From: Bacilli bacterium | GTDB taxonomy: Bacteria; Bacillota_I; Bacilli_A; RF39; UBA660 | Direction of reading: 5' to 3' | Length of the DNA: 61,864 nt | Assembly (NCBI GenBank): GCA_028693035.1 | Contig: JAQUWE010000001.1 | Span: 116,379 to 178,242 of the forward strand | Shown: in pieces, positions 33,952 through 43,800 of the stretch | Numbering within the stretch: the first letter of the stretch is position 1 | Layout of the letters: each line of letters starts with the position of its first letter | Translations under genes and position numbers: made by a program | Notes under the pieces: model-generated | What the model saw: only the letters and a program-made list of their open reading frames with translations | Databases searched by the model: none | What the model was told of the DNA's origin: nothing

Positions 33952-34737
33952 ATGGCAAAAATTATAGCACTTGTAAACCAAAAAGGTGGTGTAGGGAAAA
34001 CAACATCTAGTATCAATCTAGCAGCCTCATTAGGTGCTTTAAAGAAGAAAGTATTACTTGTTGATTTAGATCCACAAGGAAATACAACAACAGGCGTAGG
34101 TATTAATAAAGCAGATATAGATAAAAGTATCTATGATTTGATTACGGATCGTTGTACCCTTAGTGAAGCAATTGTATCTACTAAATTCAAAAATTTATAT
34201 GTTTTGCCCGCAACTATCAATTTAGCTGGAGCAGATATTGAACTTATGGAAATGGGTAGAGGCAGTAGTACCTTTGTAAAGACAAGTCAATTAAAAAAAC
34301 ACTTAGATGAAACAAGAGATGTTTTTGATTTCATTATTATTGATTGTCCTCCTTCATTAGGCCTTCTTACAAGTAATGCTTTGGAAGCGGCAGATTCTGT
34401 AATCATACCTGTGCAGTGTGAATTTTTTGCACTTGAAGGAATTATGCAACTTTTAAATACCATTATGCTTGCCCAAAAAACAATCAATCCTAAACTAGAT
34501 ATAGAGGGCGTTTTACTTACTATGCTTGATAACAGGACCAATCTAGGATTAGAAGTAGTAGAAGACATCAAAAGTTTCTTTAAAGAACGTGTTTACGATA
34601 CTATCATTCCAAGACTTGTAAGGCTATCAGAAGCTCCAGGTCATGGAAAACCTATTATTGCCTATGACCCACAAAGTCGTGGAACAGAGGCGTATTTAAA
34701 CTTAGCGAAAGAAGTGATTGAACGAAATGGAGAATAA
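33952..34737 (+). CDS. parA: Chromosome partition ATPase ParA (Soj)
   Basis: Deviant Walker-type ATPase that works with ParB on parS to separate origins and, in B. subtilis, also controls DnaA. The 261-aa product has KGGVGKTT at 11-18 (deviant Walker A with the signature lysine), DLDPQGN near 38-44 and IIDCPPSLGLLTSNAL near 125-140. GGTGA precedes ATG 33952. Its end overlaps parB by 11 bp. Its binding partner's sites lie at 12-279, about 34 kb away. Confidence 0.97.
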   Translation: MAKIIALVNQKGGVGKTTSSINLAASLGALKKKVLLVDLDPQGNTTTGVGINKADIDKSIYDLITDRCTLSEAIVSTKFKNLYVLPATINLAGADIELMEMGRGSSTFVKTSQLKKHLDETRDVFDFIIIDCPPSLGLLTSNALEAADSVIIPVQCEFFALEGIMQLLNTIMLAQKTINPKLDIEGVLLTMLDNRTNLGLEVVEDIKSFFKERVYDTIIPRLVRLSEAPGHGKPIIAYDPQSRGTEAYLNLAKEVIERNGE

Positions 34738-35611
34738 AAAAAGAGCACTTGGGAGAGGTTTAGAACAGTTATTCAATAATGAAAATCTTGATATCAACAG
34801 TATTTCTACAATTGAAAAAAGAATTTATGAAGATTCTTCTAAAGAAGAAATTATTGAATTAGAACTTTCTGAACTTAGAGTAAATCCTTACCAACCAAGA
34901 AAAGTATTCGATACGGCAGCGTTACAAGAACTTGCAGAATCTATCAAAGAACATGGTGTATTTCAGCCAATCATTGTAAAAAAGAGTATCAAAGGATATG
35001 ACATTATTGCAGGAGAGCGAAGAGTCAGAGCTTCTAAATTAGCTGGACTTACTAAAATCCCTGCTATTATAAGAGATTTCACAGATGAACAAATGATGGA
35101 AATCGCATTACTTGAAAACTTACAAAGAGAAAATTTAAATGCAATAGAAGAGGCAGAAGCGTACCAAGCTATGCTTACCAAACTTGGTTTAACACAAGAA
35201 GAACTCTCTAAAAAAGTGGGGAAAAGTAGAAGTCATATAACCAATTTACTTGGTATTTTAAGACTCCCTAATGAAGTAAGACAAATGGTGAGCGAAGGAA
35301 AACTCAGCATGAGTCATGCAAGAGTCCTTAGTAAACTAGAAAGTGATGATCAAATTGTTGCTTTCGCAAATAAAATCAAAGAAGAAAAACTTCCTGTTAG
35401 AGAAATAGAGAAATTAACAGAAAACAAAGAAGTTGAAAAAAAGATAAAAGTAGAGAGAAAATCAAAAAGTCATGAATATAGATATGTAGAAGATATGCTT
35501 CGTGATAAATTTGATACAAAAGTAAAAATCAAAGAAAATAAAATAGAAATTTCATTTATCAACAGTGCGGATTTAAATCGTATTTTAGAAGTTTTAGATG
35601 TAAAGGAATGA
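34727..35611 (+). CDS. parB: Chromosome partition protein ParB (Spo0J)
   Basis: CTP-dependent DNA clamp that loads at parS and slides along DNA, recruiting SMC. In 294 aa it has the N-terminal CTPase domain with NPYQPRKVFD (near 51-60) and IIAGERRVRASKLAG (near 92-106), a central helix-turn-helix parS-binding domain (SKKVGKSRSHITNLLGILRLP near 160-180, shown here as the recognition region), and a C-terminal dimerisation domain. ATG 34727 overlaps the parA end; an in-frame TTG at 34718 is the alternative. B. subtilis carries a parS inside spo0J; none is visible here. Confidence 0.96.
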   Translation: MENKKRALGRGLEQLFNNENLDINSISTIEKRIYEDSSKEEIIELELSELRVNPYQPRKVFDTAALQELAESIKEHGVFQPIIVKKSIKGYDIIAGERRVRASKLAGLTKIPAIIRDFTDEQMMEIALLENLQRENLNAIEEAEAYQAMLTKLGLTQEELSKKVGKSRSHITNLLGILRLPNEVRQMVSEGKLSMSHARVLSKLESDDQIVAFANKIKEEKLPVREIEKLTENKEVEKKIKVERKSKSHEYRYVEDMLRDKFDTKVKIKENKIEISFINSADLNRILEVLDVKE

Positions 35612-35615
35612 TACA

Positions 35616-36413
35616 ATGGATCATATTGAAAAAGTGTTAGTAAAAGAAGTGGTAAATCCAGTTTTAATTATTGCTATTACAATTCTTATCTATGGTTTTG
35701 TAAAACATATTTCTAATAGAATTATTACAAAAAAGATGCAAAATGGAGATGAGAAAAAAGGAAAAACACTTATTGTTCTTTTTAATAATGTTTTTAAGTA
35801 TATTCTTATTTTAATTGACTTACTTATGATTTTAGAAGTGTATAGTATTGATACAAAAGCAATTATTGCTTCTTTGGGAGTGGTAGGAGTTGTTTTGGGC
35901 CTTGCATTGCAAGATACTTTAAAAGACTTCCTAGGCGGATTATTTATTTTGTTTGAAAACCAATATCACTTAGGAGATTATGTTACGATAGGAACCTTTA
36001 CAGGTGAAGTCATTTATTTGGGAATGAAAACAACAAAAATAAAAGCGTATACAGGTGAAGTAAAAATGATTTCTAATCGTTTTATTACGGAAGTAATCAA
36101 TCATAGTGTAGCGCACAATCTTGCTATCGTTGATATAGCTGTTTCATATCAGTCTGATTTGCAAGAAGTAGAACGCATTTTAAAAGAAGTATGTAAAGAG
36201 GCAAAACCTACCTTAAAAAAAGTAAGAGGTCATATTGAAGTACTAGGTGTCCAAGAACTTGGAAAAGAGGGTGCTATATTTAGAATTACAGCACCATGCC
36301 TTCCTATGGAACAATATGGAGTAGAAAGAGAACTTCGTAAAAAAATACAAATGGCACTCTTGTTTAATAAGATTGAATTTCCTTATGATGAAGTGGTGGT
36401 ACATAATGGATAA
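35616..36413 (+). CDS. Small-conductance mechanosensitive channel, MscS family
   Basis: Membrane channel that opens on osmotic downshock. The 265-aa protein has three N-terminal hydrophobic helices (about 12-30, 50-70, 80-110), the pore-helix region ASLGVVGVVLGLALQDTLKDFLGG, and the cytoplasmic beta domain with GDYVTIGTFTGEVIYLGMKTTKI. The form is close to YkuT/YggB-type short channels. It starts four bases after parB and overlaps the DUF951 gene by eight bases, so the four genes parA-parB-mscS-DUF951 form one operon. Confidence 0.93.
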   Translation: MDHIEKVLVKEVVNPVLIIAITILIYGFVKHISNRIITKKMQNGDEKKGKTLIVLFNNVFKYILILIDLLMILEVYSIDTKAIIASLGVVGVVLGLALQDTLKDFLGGLFILFENQYHLGDYVTIGTFTGEVIYLGMKTTKIKAYTGEVKMISNRFITEVINHSVAHNLAIVDIAVSYQSDLQEVERILKEVCKEAKPTLKKVRGHIEVLGVQELGKEGAIFRITAPCLPMEQYGVERELRKKIQMALLFNKIEFPYDEVVVHNG

Positions 36414-36591
36414 AAATTATCAATTAGGAAGTGTTGTTATTATGAAAAAAGCCCATCCTTGTGGTACAAATGAATGGACGATTACAAGGGTTGGTGCAGA
36501 TATTAAGATTAAATGTAATAATTGTGGAAGACAAATTATGCTTTCTAGAATTGATTTTAATAAGAGACTAAAAAAAATTGTTACATATTAG
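36406..36591 (+). CDS. DUF951 family protein, 61 aa
   Basis: Short cytoplasmic protein of DUF951, function unknown. It shows the family sequence MKKAHPCGTNEWTITRVGAD (near 13-32) and CNNCGRQIM, giving Cys at three positions (PCG, CNNC) that suggest metal binding. I start at ATG 36406, which overlaps the end of the mscS gene by eight bases; an upstream in-frame ATG lies deep in mscS. It sits next to parB and mscS in many Firmicutes, then 12 bases before abgT here. Confidence 0.88.
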   Translation: MDKNYQLGSVVIMKKAHPCGTNEWTITRVGADIKIKCNNCGRQIMLSRIDFNKRLKKIVTY

Positions 36592-36603
36592 TAGGAGGCA
36601 TTT

Positions 36604-38121
36604 ATGAAAAGGAAAAAGAAAAAATTATCATTAGGACCGGTGTTTACCATCATGATTATGGCTTTGGTAATCGCACTTGTCAGTCTCGTTTTTTCTTTAT
36701 TACAAGTAAGAGGAGAGAAGACAGCTATTGTCAATGGTTCTTTAGAAACATCTATGGTTTCTGTGCGTAATATCTTTTCTAAAGAAGGTCTTACTTATTT
36801 TTTCAGTAATTCTGTAATGAATTTGACTCTTTTTGAACCCTTAATTTTACTTATTGTAAGTTTAATAGGTATTGGAATTGGTGAGAAAAGTGGTTTATTT
36901 AAAGCCTTATTTACACGATTTAAAAAAGTGAAATTAGGTGTTTTAACAGTCTTTGTTCTTTTTCTAAGTATTACGTCTACTTTTATAGGAGAATATAGTT
37001 TTGCACTTATTCTACCTTTTGTAGGTGTATTTTATAAATACGTAGGAAAAAATCCTGTCTTAGGTCTTTTAACAGCATTTGTAGGACTTACGGTGGGGTA
37101 TGCAAGTGGACTTATGATTAATTATGATGTAATATCCCTTGGTGCTTTAACACAAGCAGCCGCACGTGTGGAAGTGGATCAATCGTATATAGTGCATCCT
37201 TTTTCTACGCTGTATATTATGATGACAAGTACTTTTGTTTTAATAACACTTGGTATGGTCTTTATTCATAAATTCTTAGAACCTAAATTAGCTAAAGTAA
37301 AACCTGAGGAAGAAGAAAATATTAAAATTGATAAGAATGCTTTGATGTATAGCAATTTTACTTTTATTTTAATGCTGATGGTTTTATCCTATGGTCTTAT
37401 TCCGGGGTTACCTGGGGGCGGATTTTTATTGGATTCAAATGGTTCTACTTATATTAGTAAACTTTTAAGTGATGGAGCTCCTTTTAAAAATTCCATTATT
37501 TATATTATTACGGTCATGTTTATGATATGTGGATATATCTATGGAAAAGTATCTGGAAATATTAAAAACAGCAATGATTACAGTGTTGGTTTATCAAAGA
37601 GTTTTGATAAATTAGGGTATGTTTTTGTTTTGATGTTTTTTGCATCACAAATGGTGAGTATATTAAATTGGACACATTTAGGAGAGGTAATAGGTAGTTT
37701 TCTTATTTCTCTAATTAGTGGGGTACAGTTTTCTGGCATTCCTTTGATTGTAACGATGATGGTTATTATTGTATTGATGGGCTTTTTGATACCAGGCACT
37801 ATGGATAAATGGGTATTAGCGTCCCCTATTTTGGTTCCTTTATTCATGCGTGCTAATATTACACCAGAATTTACCCAATTCATTTTTCAAGCATGTGATG
37901 GCGCTTCTAAGGCTCTAACACCGGTCTTCCCATACTTTATTGTTCTGATTGCTTTCTTAGAAAAATATGATACCAATGAGGAATCTAAAATTACAATATT
38001 TGGAACTTTAAAACTAATTATGCCAACTGTTTTACTTTTGTTTGGTGTTCTTGTTTTGGTCGTTTTAGGATGGTACATTATTGGTTTACCTCTTGGTTTA
38101 ATGGGCGCAACAACTTTATAG
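36604..38121 (+). CDS. AbgT family transporter
   Basis: Inner-membrane transporter of the AbgT family (p-aminobenzoyl-glutamate uptake in E. coli; other members export antimetabolites such as sulfonamides). The 505-aa length and about eleven to thirteen hydrophobic segments fit the family, as do two re-entrant hairpin-like regions (FTAFVGLTVGYASGLMIN-like near 158-176 and MVIIVLMGFLIPGTMDKW near 384-401, then DGASKALTPVFPY near 424-436). Substrate not predictable. TAGGAGG precedes ATG 36604; a hairpin terminator follows. Confidence 0.88.
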   Translation: MKRKKKKLSLGPVFTIMIMALVIALVSLVFSLLQVRGEKTAIVNGSLETSMVSVRNIFSKEGLTYFFSNSVMNLTLFEPLILLIVSLIGIGIGEKSGLFKALFTRFKKVKLGVLTVFVLFLSITSTFIGEYSFALILPFVGVFYKYVGKNPVLGLLTAFVGLTVGYASGLMINYDVISLGALTQAAARVEVDQSYIVHPFSTLYIMMTSTFVLITLGMVFIHKFLEPKLAKVKPEEEENIKIDKNALMYSNFTFILMLMVLSYGLIPGLPGGGFLLDSNGSTYISKLLSDGAPFKNSIIYIITVMFMICGYIYGKVSGNIKNSNDYSVGLSKSFDKLGYVFVLMFFASQMVSILNWTHLGEVIGSFLISLISGVQFSGIPLIVTMMVIIVLMGFLIPGTMDKWVLASPILVPLFMRANITPEFTQFIFQACDGASKALTPVFPYFIVLIAFLEKYDTNEESKITIFGTLKLIMPTVLLLFGVLVLVVLGWYIIGLPLGLMGATTL

Positions 38122-38145
38122 AAAACTTTGGTTTTCTTTTTTTTA
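38120..38145 (+). terminator. Terminator after abgT
   Basis: AGAAAAC (38120-38126), loop TTTG, GTTTTCT (38131-38137), then a T-run. Confidence 0.85.
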
Positions 38146-38214
38146 TACAGATATCATTACTAGCTATTTATAAGAAGAAATGTTATAATATAAAACAGAA
38201 AGAAGTGATTACAG

Positions 38215-39321
38215 ATGAGTTTAACAGCAGGAATAGTAGGACTGCCTAATGTAGGAAAATCCACTTTATTTAATGCCATTACTAAAAAGAATATTTTAGC
38301 GGCTAATTATCCTTTCGCAACCATAGATCCTAATGTCGGAACGGTTACAGTCCCTGATAAAAGATTAGAATTTTTAAACAATCTTTATCTACCAGAGCGT
38401 TTGATTCCCACAACTTTTGAATTTACGGATATAGCAGGACTTGTAAAAGGCGCTAGTAAAGGCGAAGGTCTCGGAAATAAGTTCTTATCGCATATTAGAG
38501 AAGTAGACGCGATTTGTGAAGTCGTAAGATGTTTTGAAGATGAAAATATTATTCATGTGGAAAACGGGATTGATCCGATTCATGATATTGAAATTATCAA
38601 TGTAGAATTGATGCTTTCTGATTTAGAAATCATTGAAAATAGACTTTCTAAAATAGGGAAAAAAGCAGCCTTGTCAAAAGACAAAGATGCTAAAATAGAA
38701 TATGCTTTAATGGAAAAAATAAAGGAAACATTATTAAAAGAAGTGCCTGTAAGAAGATTGAATTTTACAGAGGAAGAAGCAAAACTATTAAAACCTTTTA
38801 ATTTGATTACAGCAAAACCTATTATTTATATGGCCAATGTAGCAGAAGAAGACCTATTAGAAAAAGGCAATGCTTATACTAAAAGAGTAGAAGAATATGC
38901 CCAAAAAGAAGGCGCAAAAGTGATTGTTGTCTGTGCCAAAATAGAATCAGAATTATCAGAACTATCAGATGATGACAAAGCTATATTTTTACAGGATTTA
39001 GGCATTGAAGAAAGTGGGTTAGATCAGCTTATTCAAGCAACCTATGATTTATTAGGACTCTCTACTTTTCTTACTGCAGGAACAGATGAAGTAAGAGCTT
39101 GGACTTTTAAAAAAGGATACAAAGCCCCACAATGTGCAGGCATTATTCATACTGATTTTGAAAAAGGATTTATTAAAGCAGAAGTTATGAGTTATGATGA
39201 TTTAGAAAAACATGGAAGTGAAAAAGCGGTCAAAGAAGCTGGAAGATTAAGGCTAGAGGGAAAAGAATATATCATGCAGGATGGCGATATATGTAATTTT
39301 CGCTTTAATGTGACCAAATAA
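38215..39321 (+). CDS. ychF: Redox-regulated ribosome-associated ATPase YchF
   Basis: Obg-family P-loop protein that prefers ATP and binds ribosomes. In 368 aa it has G1 GLPNVGKSTLFNAIT (7-21), DIAGLVKGASKGEGLG near 68-83, the NVAEE segment in place of the NKxD motif (the reason for ATP preference), a coiled-coil insert (about 130-190) and a C-terminal TGS domain. ATG follows AGAAAGAAGTGAT. Its stop overlaps the xth start by one base (TAATG). Confidence 0.96.
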   Translation: MSLTAGIVGLPNVGKSTLFNAITKKNILAANYPFATIDPNVGTVTVPDKRLEFLNNLYLPERLIPTTFEFTDIAGLVKGASKGEGLGNKFLSHIREVDAICEVVRCFEDENIIHVENGIDPIHDIEIINVELMLSDLEIIENRLSKIGKKAALSKDKDAKIEYALMEKIKETLLKEVPVRRLNFTEEEAKLLKPFNLITAKPIIYMANVAEEDLLEKGNAYTKRVEEYAQKEGAKVIVVCAKIESELSELSDDDKAIFLQDLGIEESGLDQLIQATYDLLGLSTFLTAGTDEVRAWTFKKGYKAPQCAGIIHTDFEKGFIKAEVMSYDDLEKHGSEKAVKEAGRLRLEGKEYIMQDGDICNFRFNVTK

Positions 39322-40073
39322 TGAAGATAGTATCTTGGAATGTAGCGGGTTTTAGAGCTTGTTTGAATAAAGGATTTGATCGTTTTTTTAATGAAATTGA
39401 TGCTGATATAGTTTGTTTACAAGAAGTAAAAGCCACGCAAGACCAAATTTCTTTTGATCCAATTGGGTATTACTCGTATCTTTATCCAGCTGAAAAAAAA
39501 GGCTATTCAGGAACTCTTATCTATACCAAAGAAGAACCTCTTTCTTATCAGTATGGCATGGGAATAGAAAAACACGACCATGAAGGAAGACTTATTACCC
39601 TTACCTATGAAAAATTTCATATGGTATGTATGTATACACCCAATGTTAAAAGAGATTTATCTAGATTAGAAGAAAGAATGCAGTGGGAAGATGACCTTCT
39701 TCTTTACCTTAAAGAATTAGAAAAAAGTAAACCTGTTATACTATGTGGTGATTTTAATGTAGCGCATACTTTTGCAGATATTAAAAATGCTAAACAAAAT
39801 GTAGGAAATGCTGGTTTTACTGATGAAGAACGACATAAATTCACAAAACTATTAGAAAATGGTTTTATTGATACATATAGACATTTTCACCCAGATGAAA
39901 CAGATAAATATACATGGTGGAGTTATATGGGAAATGTGAGAGAAAGAAATATAGGTTGGAGAATCGATTATTTTCTTGTCTCAAAAGCCATTATAGAGGA
40001 AGTAAAAGAAACAAATATTTATGATGAAGTCTATGGAAGTGATCACTGTCCAATTGGACTTACTATTTTTTAA
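39321..40073 (+). CDS. xth: Exodeoxyribonuclease III
   Basis: AP endonuclease and 3'-5' exonuclease for base excision repair. The 250-aa product shows the endonuclease/exonuclease/phosphatase motifs: SWNVAGFRACLNKGF (near 4-18), LQEVKAT near 33-39, GDFNVAHT near 142-149, WRIDYFLVS near 213-221 and YGSDHCPIGL at the end. It is translationally coupled to ychF. No clear terminator is visible in the next 125 bases. Confidence 0.96.
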   Translation: MKIVSWNVAGFRACLNKGFDRFFNEIDADIVCLQEVKATQDQISFDPIGYYSYLYPAEKKGYSGTLIYTKEEPLSYQYGMGIEKHDHEGRLITLTYEKFHMVCMYTPNVKRDLSRLEERMQWEDDLLLYLKELEKSKPVILCGDFNVAHTFADIKNAKQNVGNAGFTDEERHKFTKLLENGFIDTYRHFHPDETDKYTWWSYMGNVRERNIGWRIDYFLVSKAIIEEVKETNIYDEVYGSDHCPIGLTIF

Positions 40074-40157
40074 ATAATTAAAAAAAGAGTTTATTTTATA
40101 AGAATCATTACAAAAATGAAAATCTTGATAAAAAAACTTTTTTTCTTTTGCAAATAA

Positions 40158-40166
40158 TGTTATAAT
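40158..40166 (+). promoter_or_regulatory. Extended -10 element before the 147-aa protein gene
   Basis: TGTTATAAT (40158-40166) is an extended -10; upstream is a T-rich stretch without a good -35. Confidence 0.5.
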
Positions 40167-40198
40167 CTATCTATAAGATTTAGAATAGGAGAGGTCGT

Positions 40199-40642
40199 AT
40201 GGAAAAAGAAAAAAAAGGGAAACTAAAAAAAGTACTAAATAGCAGAACAATGATGATTGTTGTCGCTGTTATACTTATTTTACTTGTTTGCTATTTTGCT
40301 TTCTTTAGAAAAAGAAGTAATGAAAAACAACTGACAGATAGTTTAAATGAAATGGGAAAAACATTCTATGAAAATTTTTACTACGAGCAAATTGGTTCTT
40401 CAGCAGAAGAAAAGAAAAATTTATTATCTAAATTTACAACAGTAGGAATCAAAGTAGATTTAGATAACTTAGGTCGATACAATAATGGAGAATTTGCCAA
40501 AGATATTGAAAAATTTAAAAATGAATTAACAAGTGAAAAATGCAACAAAACAAATACCAAAGTTGTGATTTATCCACAATCTCCATATGGAAAAACAGAC
40601 TATAAAACAGAAGCAAAACTAGACTGTGGTTTTAAAAAGTAA
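40199..40642 (+). CDS. Hypothetical membrane-anchored protein, 147 aa
   Basis: I recognise no family. A lysine-rich cytoplasmic start (MEKEKKGKLKK), one membrane helix at about 18-36, and a soluble outer domain of about 105 residues that contains two cysteines (near 119 and 144, in EKCNKTN and LDCGFKK) able to form a disulfide. AGGAGAGG precedes ATG 40199. It is flanked by its own promoter and terminator and lies directly before the giant surface protein genes, but nothing links it to them besides position. Confidence 0.72.
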   Translation: MEKEKKGKLKKVLNSRTMMIVVAVILILLVCYFAFFRKRSNEKQLTDSLNEMGKTFYENFYYEQIGSSAEEKKNLLSKFTTVGIKVDLDNLGRYNNGEFAKDIEKFKNELTSEKCNKTNTKVVIYPQSPYGKTDYKTEAKLDCGFKK

Positions 40643-40657
40643 AAAAATATATAAAAG

Positions 40658-40692
40658 AAAATACGTGTTTTTAAGAAAACGTATTTTTTTTG
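40658..40692 (+). terminator. Terminator after the 147-aa protein gene
   Basis: AAAATACGT (40658-40666) pairs with ACGTATTTT (40679-40687), then a T-run. Confidence 0.82.
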
Positions 40693-40745
40693 ATTTTCTA
40701 ACCTTCTTTTTGTTTGCTTTTCTCTGCAGATAATGTCTAAAAATG

Positions 40746-40774
40746 TTGTAAAAACACGAAAAAAAAGTTATAAT
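40746..40774 (+). promoter_or_regulatory. Promoter of the giant cadherin-like protein gene
   Basis: TTGTAA (40746-40751), 17-bp spacer, TATAAT (40769-40774). Confidence 0.78.
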
Positions 40775-40816
40775 GGAAATAATAAAGAATCAGAACCATG
40801 GTAAAGGGTGAAGGAT

Positions 40817-43800
40817 ATGCGCAGTAAGCAATTCAAACATAACTTTGTATATAGCGCAATAGGACTTTTTCTGTTCCTAGTCCTTTTATTGCCCTTTTTT
40901 TCTGTTGCCAAAGCAGCAGAGAATGTAACAGCAGATAGTATTATGCAATGGGTATCTTCTACCAAACTTCCAGATGGCAATTACAATGTAACCGTAACGG
41001 GTGTAGGAACAGGTGGAACTGAAAAAACAGTCACTTATCCAATCGAACTTATTAACTATTATGATGATGTGACATATGGTGCTTCTATAAATCTTGGAGA
41101 TACTTCTACAGAATATAAAATGCTTGTTGTAAAATATTGGAAAAACGTAACAATAAACTCTGGTGTGACAGTCTCTGCCAACAAAAATGGTAATTATACA
41201 TACAAAAAGGGAATGTATCTACACGTATCAGGAACGCTTACTAACTATGGCAGAATCAGTATGAGTGCTAGGGGTACTTACAACCTTGCAGGTGAAGATG
41301 TCTTCTTGTGGAAAAATATAAGTGGGATACATGATTTTATTCCTGCCAAAGGAGCTGCCGGCGGAACAGCCGTATCTGTAGGTGGATCGCTTACACGTAA
41401 TAATGGACGAGTGGGTACAGCTGGAACAAATAGACAAACAGGTGGGGGTGCCTCTGGTGGGTCAACACCACTTAGTGGAACAACAACTTCTGGAGCCGGT
41501 GGAGCAGGAACATCTTACTCTGGGGGTTCTGGAGGAGGAGGCGCTTATAACGCTAGGGTAGCAGGTGCTGGTTCTTCTGTTGGAGGTCCTGGTGGAAATG
41601 GAAACTGCGGTACGACCTATACAACGGGTTGTGGTGGAGGTGCTGGAAACCCAGGTGGAGCCGGAGCAGGAACTTATTTTGGCGCAGGTGCTTTAGGAAA
41701 CGGTGGACTTTTAGTAGTATACGCTACAGAATATAACAATCTTGGAACAGTGGATGCAAATGGTTCTAAAGGTGGAGATGGATATCGTGCGGGAGCAGGT
41801 GGCTCTGGAGGCGGATCTATCAATATCTATTCTTCTTCCTTTACCGCAAAAGGAACTGCTACTGCTACGGGCGGTTCTTATGGAGTTGGTACCAGAGGTG
41901 GTAGTGAGAGATCAGATGGTGCAATTGGTGGGGTAGGAAGTATTACGTATACAACCTTAGTGCTCGATCCTGAATTCTTAGATCCTACATTGTCTTCTTT
42001 AAAAGTAGATAAAGGAACTATGCAACCTTCCACATTTGATTCTGCAATAAAAAAATATGTAGTAGGTCTTGATTCTGAGGACTATAAAGTGAATATATCT
42101 GCAACAGTTACCAATGAAGAGAATCTGATTACAAGTGGGGTAGGAGAATTTGAAATCCCATCGGGTTCTTCTATACATAATGTTGTGGTAACATCTGCCA
42201 TTGGTGTTGTTAAAGTCTATGAAATTGAATTTTATAGACAACCTTCTAGCTATGAATATTTAGATGATATTTTAATAGATGATAAAGAAATTGAAAATTT
42301 TAAAAAAGATAAATATGAATATACGGTATCTCTTCCCTATGACAAAGAAGAAATTGATTTAGGTGTTAAAAAGGGGAGAACTTCTCAACAAGTAGATGGA
42401 CTTGGTATAGTGAAAGTCCCATCTGGTACAAGTACAAAAAAAATAGAAGTAATTTCAGAAGATGGTAGTTCTACCAAAACTTATACCATTCATTTTGAAA
42501 GGGAACATAGTTCTAATTTGAAAAGTATCCAAGCAGAAGACTACGAGTTAAAGCCAGAATTTGCGAGTGATATTTATGAATATGCTTTAGAAATTCCTGC
42601 CAATGCTCTTTCTGTCAATGTAGAAGCTCTTGCTTATGATTCAAATGCTGTTGTAAAAGTAACAGGAAACGGATATATCAAAGGTGGAAGTGGAACGATT
42701 ACCATTACAGTAACCGAACCACATTCTTCTACTAAGACTTATAAAATTTACGTAACCAAAGAAGGTTCTATGGAAGAACAGACTTTTCGTTATGAATGTA
42801 CTAATAAAATGCAAACATTTGAAGCACCCGTTTCTTCTAACTATAAATTTCAGTTATGGGGCGCTCGTGGAGGATATGGAAGAACCCATTATGTTTTAAA
42901 ATATCGTGGAGGATATGGGGCTTATACAGAAGGTGAAATCTACTTAAAAAAAGGAGAAAAAATATACCTTTACGTAGGATGTGCAGGACAAAATTCTGCA
43001 ACTGCTAGTAGATACACTGGTGGATATGGTGGTTTTAATGGAGGCGCTAAGGGAGGAGACGATTCCAATCGTGATGGAGATCCAGAACCTGGTGGAGGTG
43101 GCGGAGGCGCTACAGACCTTCGTTTAGAACCTACAACTTCTGTAGATACATGGAATGAATTTGATAGTTTAAAATCAAGAATTATGGTGGCTGCTGGCGG
43201 CGGAGGAGGAAACTTCAGTGGAATCGGTGGAGCCGGTGGTAAATTAACAGGAGACATGGGTCATGGAAATAAACAACTTCCAACCCAAACAAGTGGGTAT
43301 GCTTTTGGGTATGGTATGGTCGGAGGTGCTTGTACGGATGGTGCTGGCGGTGGTGGCGGAGGCTACTACGGTGGGTACACAGGAAACGGATGTAATTATG
43401 GTGGAGGTGGTGGTTCTTCTTACATCTCAGGCTATGATGGAAGCATTGCTGTTTTAGAAAATTCTGTACTTGGTTCTATTAAAAGTTCTACCGACAGTAT
43501 TCACTATTCTAAATATGCCTTTGAAAATAGCAATATGATTGCTGGTACAGAGTCAATGCCTAATATAAATGGTGGATTCATGGTAGGAAATAATGGAAAC
43601 GGCGTAGCTTTGGTTACGGTAGGAGCCAGTCGTTCTACCAATAATTTCTTAAGTTCTATTACGGTAGATAAAGGAACCTTAAGCCCTGCCTTTAATATGG
43701 AAACTTCTACCTATGATGTGACACTGACAGATACAGATACAAGTATTACACTTGGTGCAAAACCAGAGGAGGATACAGCGACCATAACAGGACTTGGAAA

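Noticed and set aside
42970-43257. Minus-strand proline-rich frame opposite the Gly-rich domain
   Set aside because: It is the reverse complement of GGN codons (CCN = Pro); no ribosome site and no independent support.
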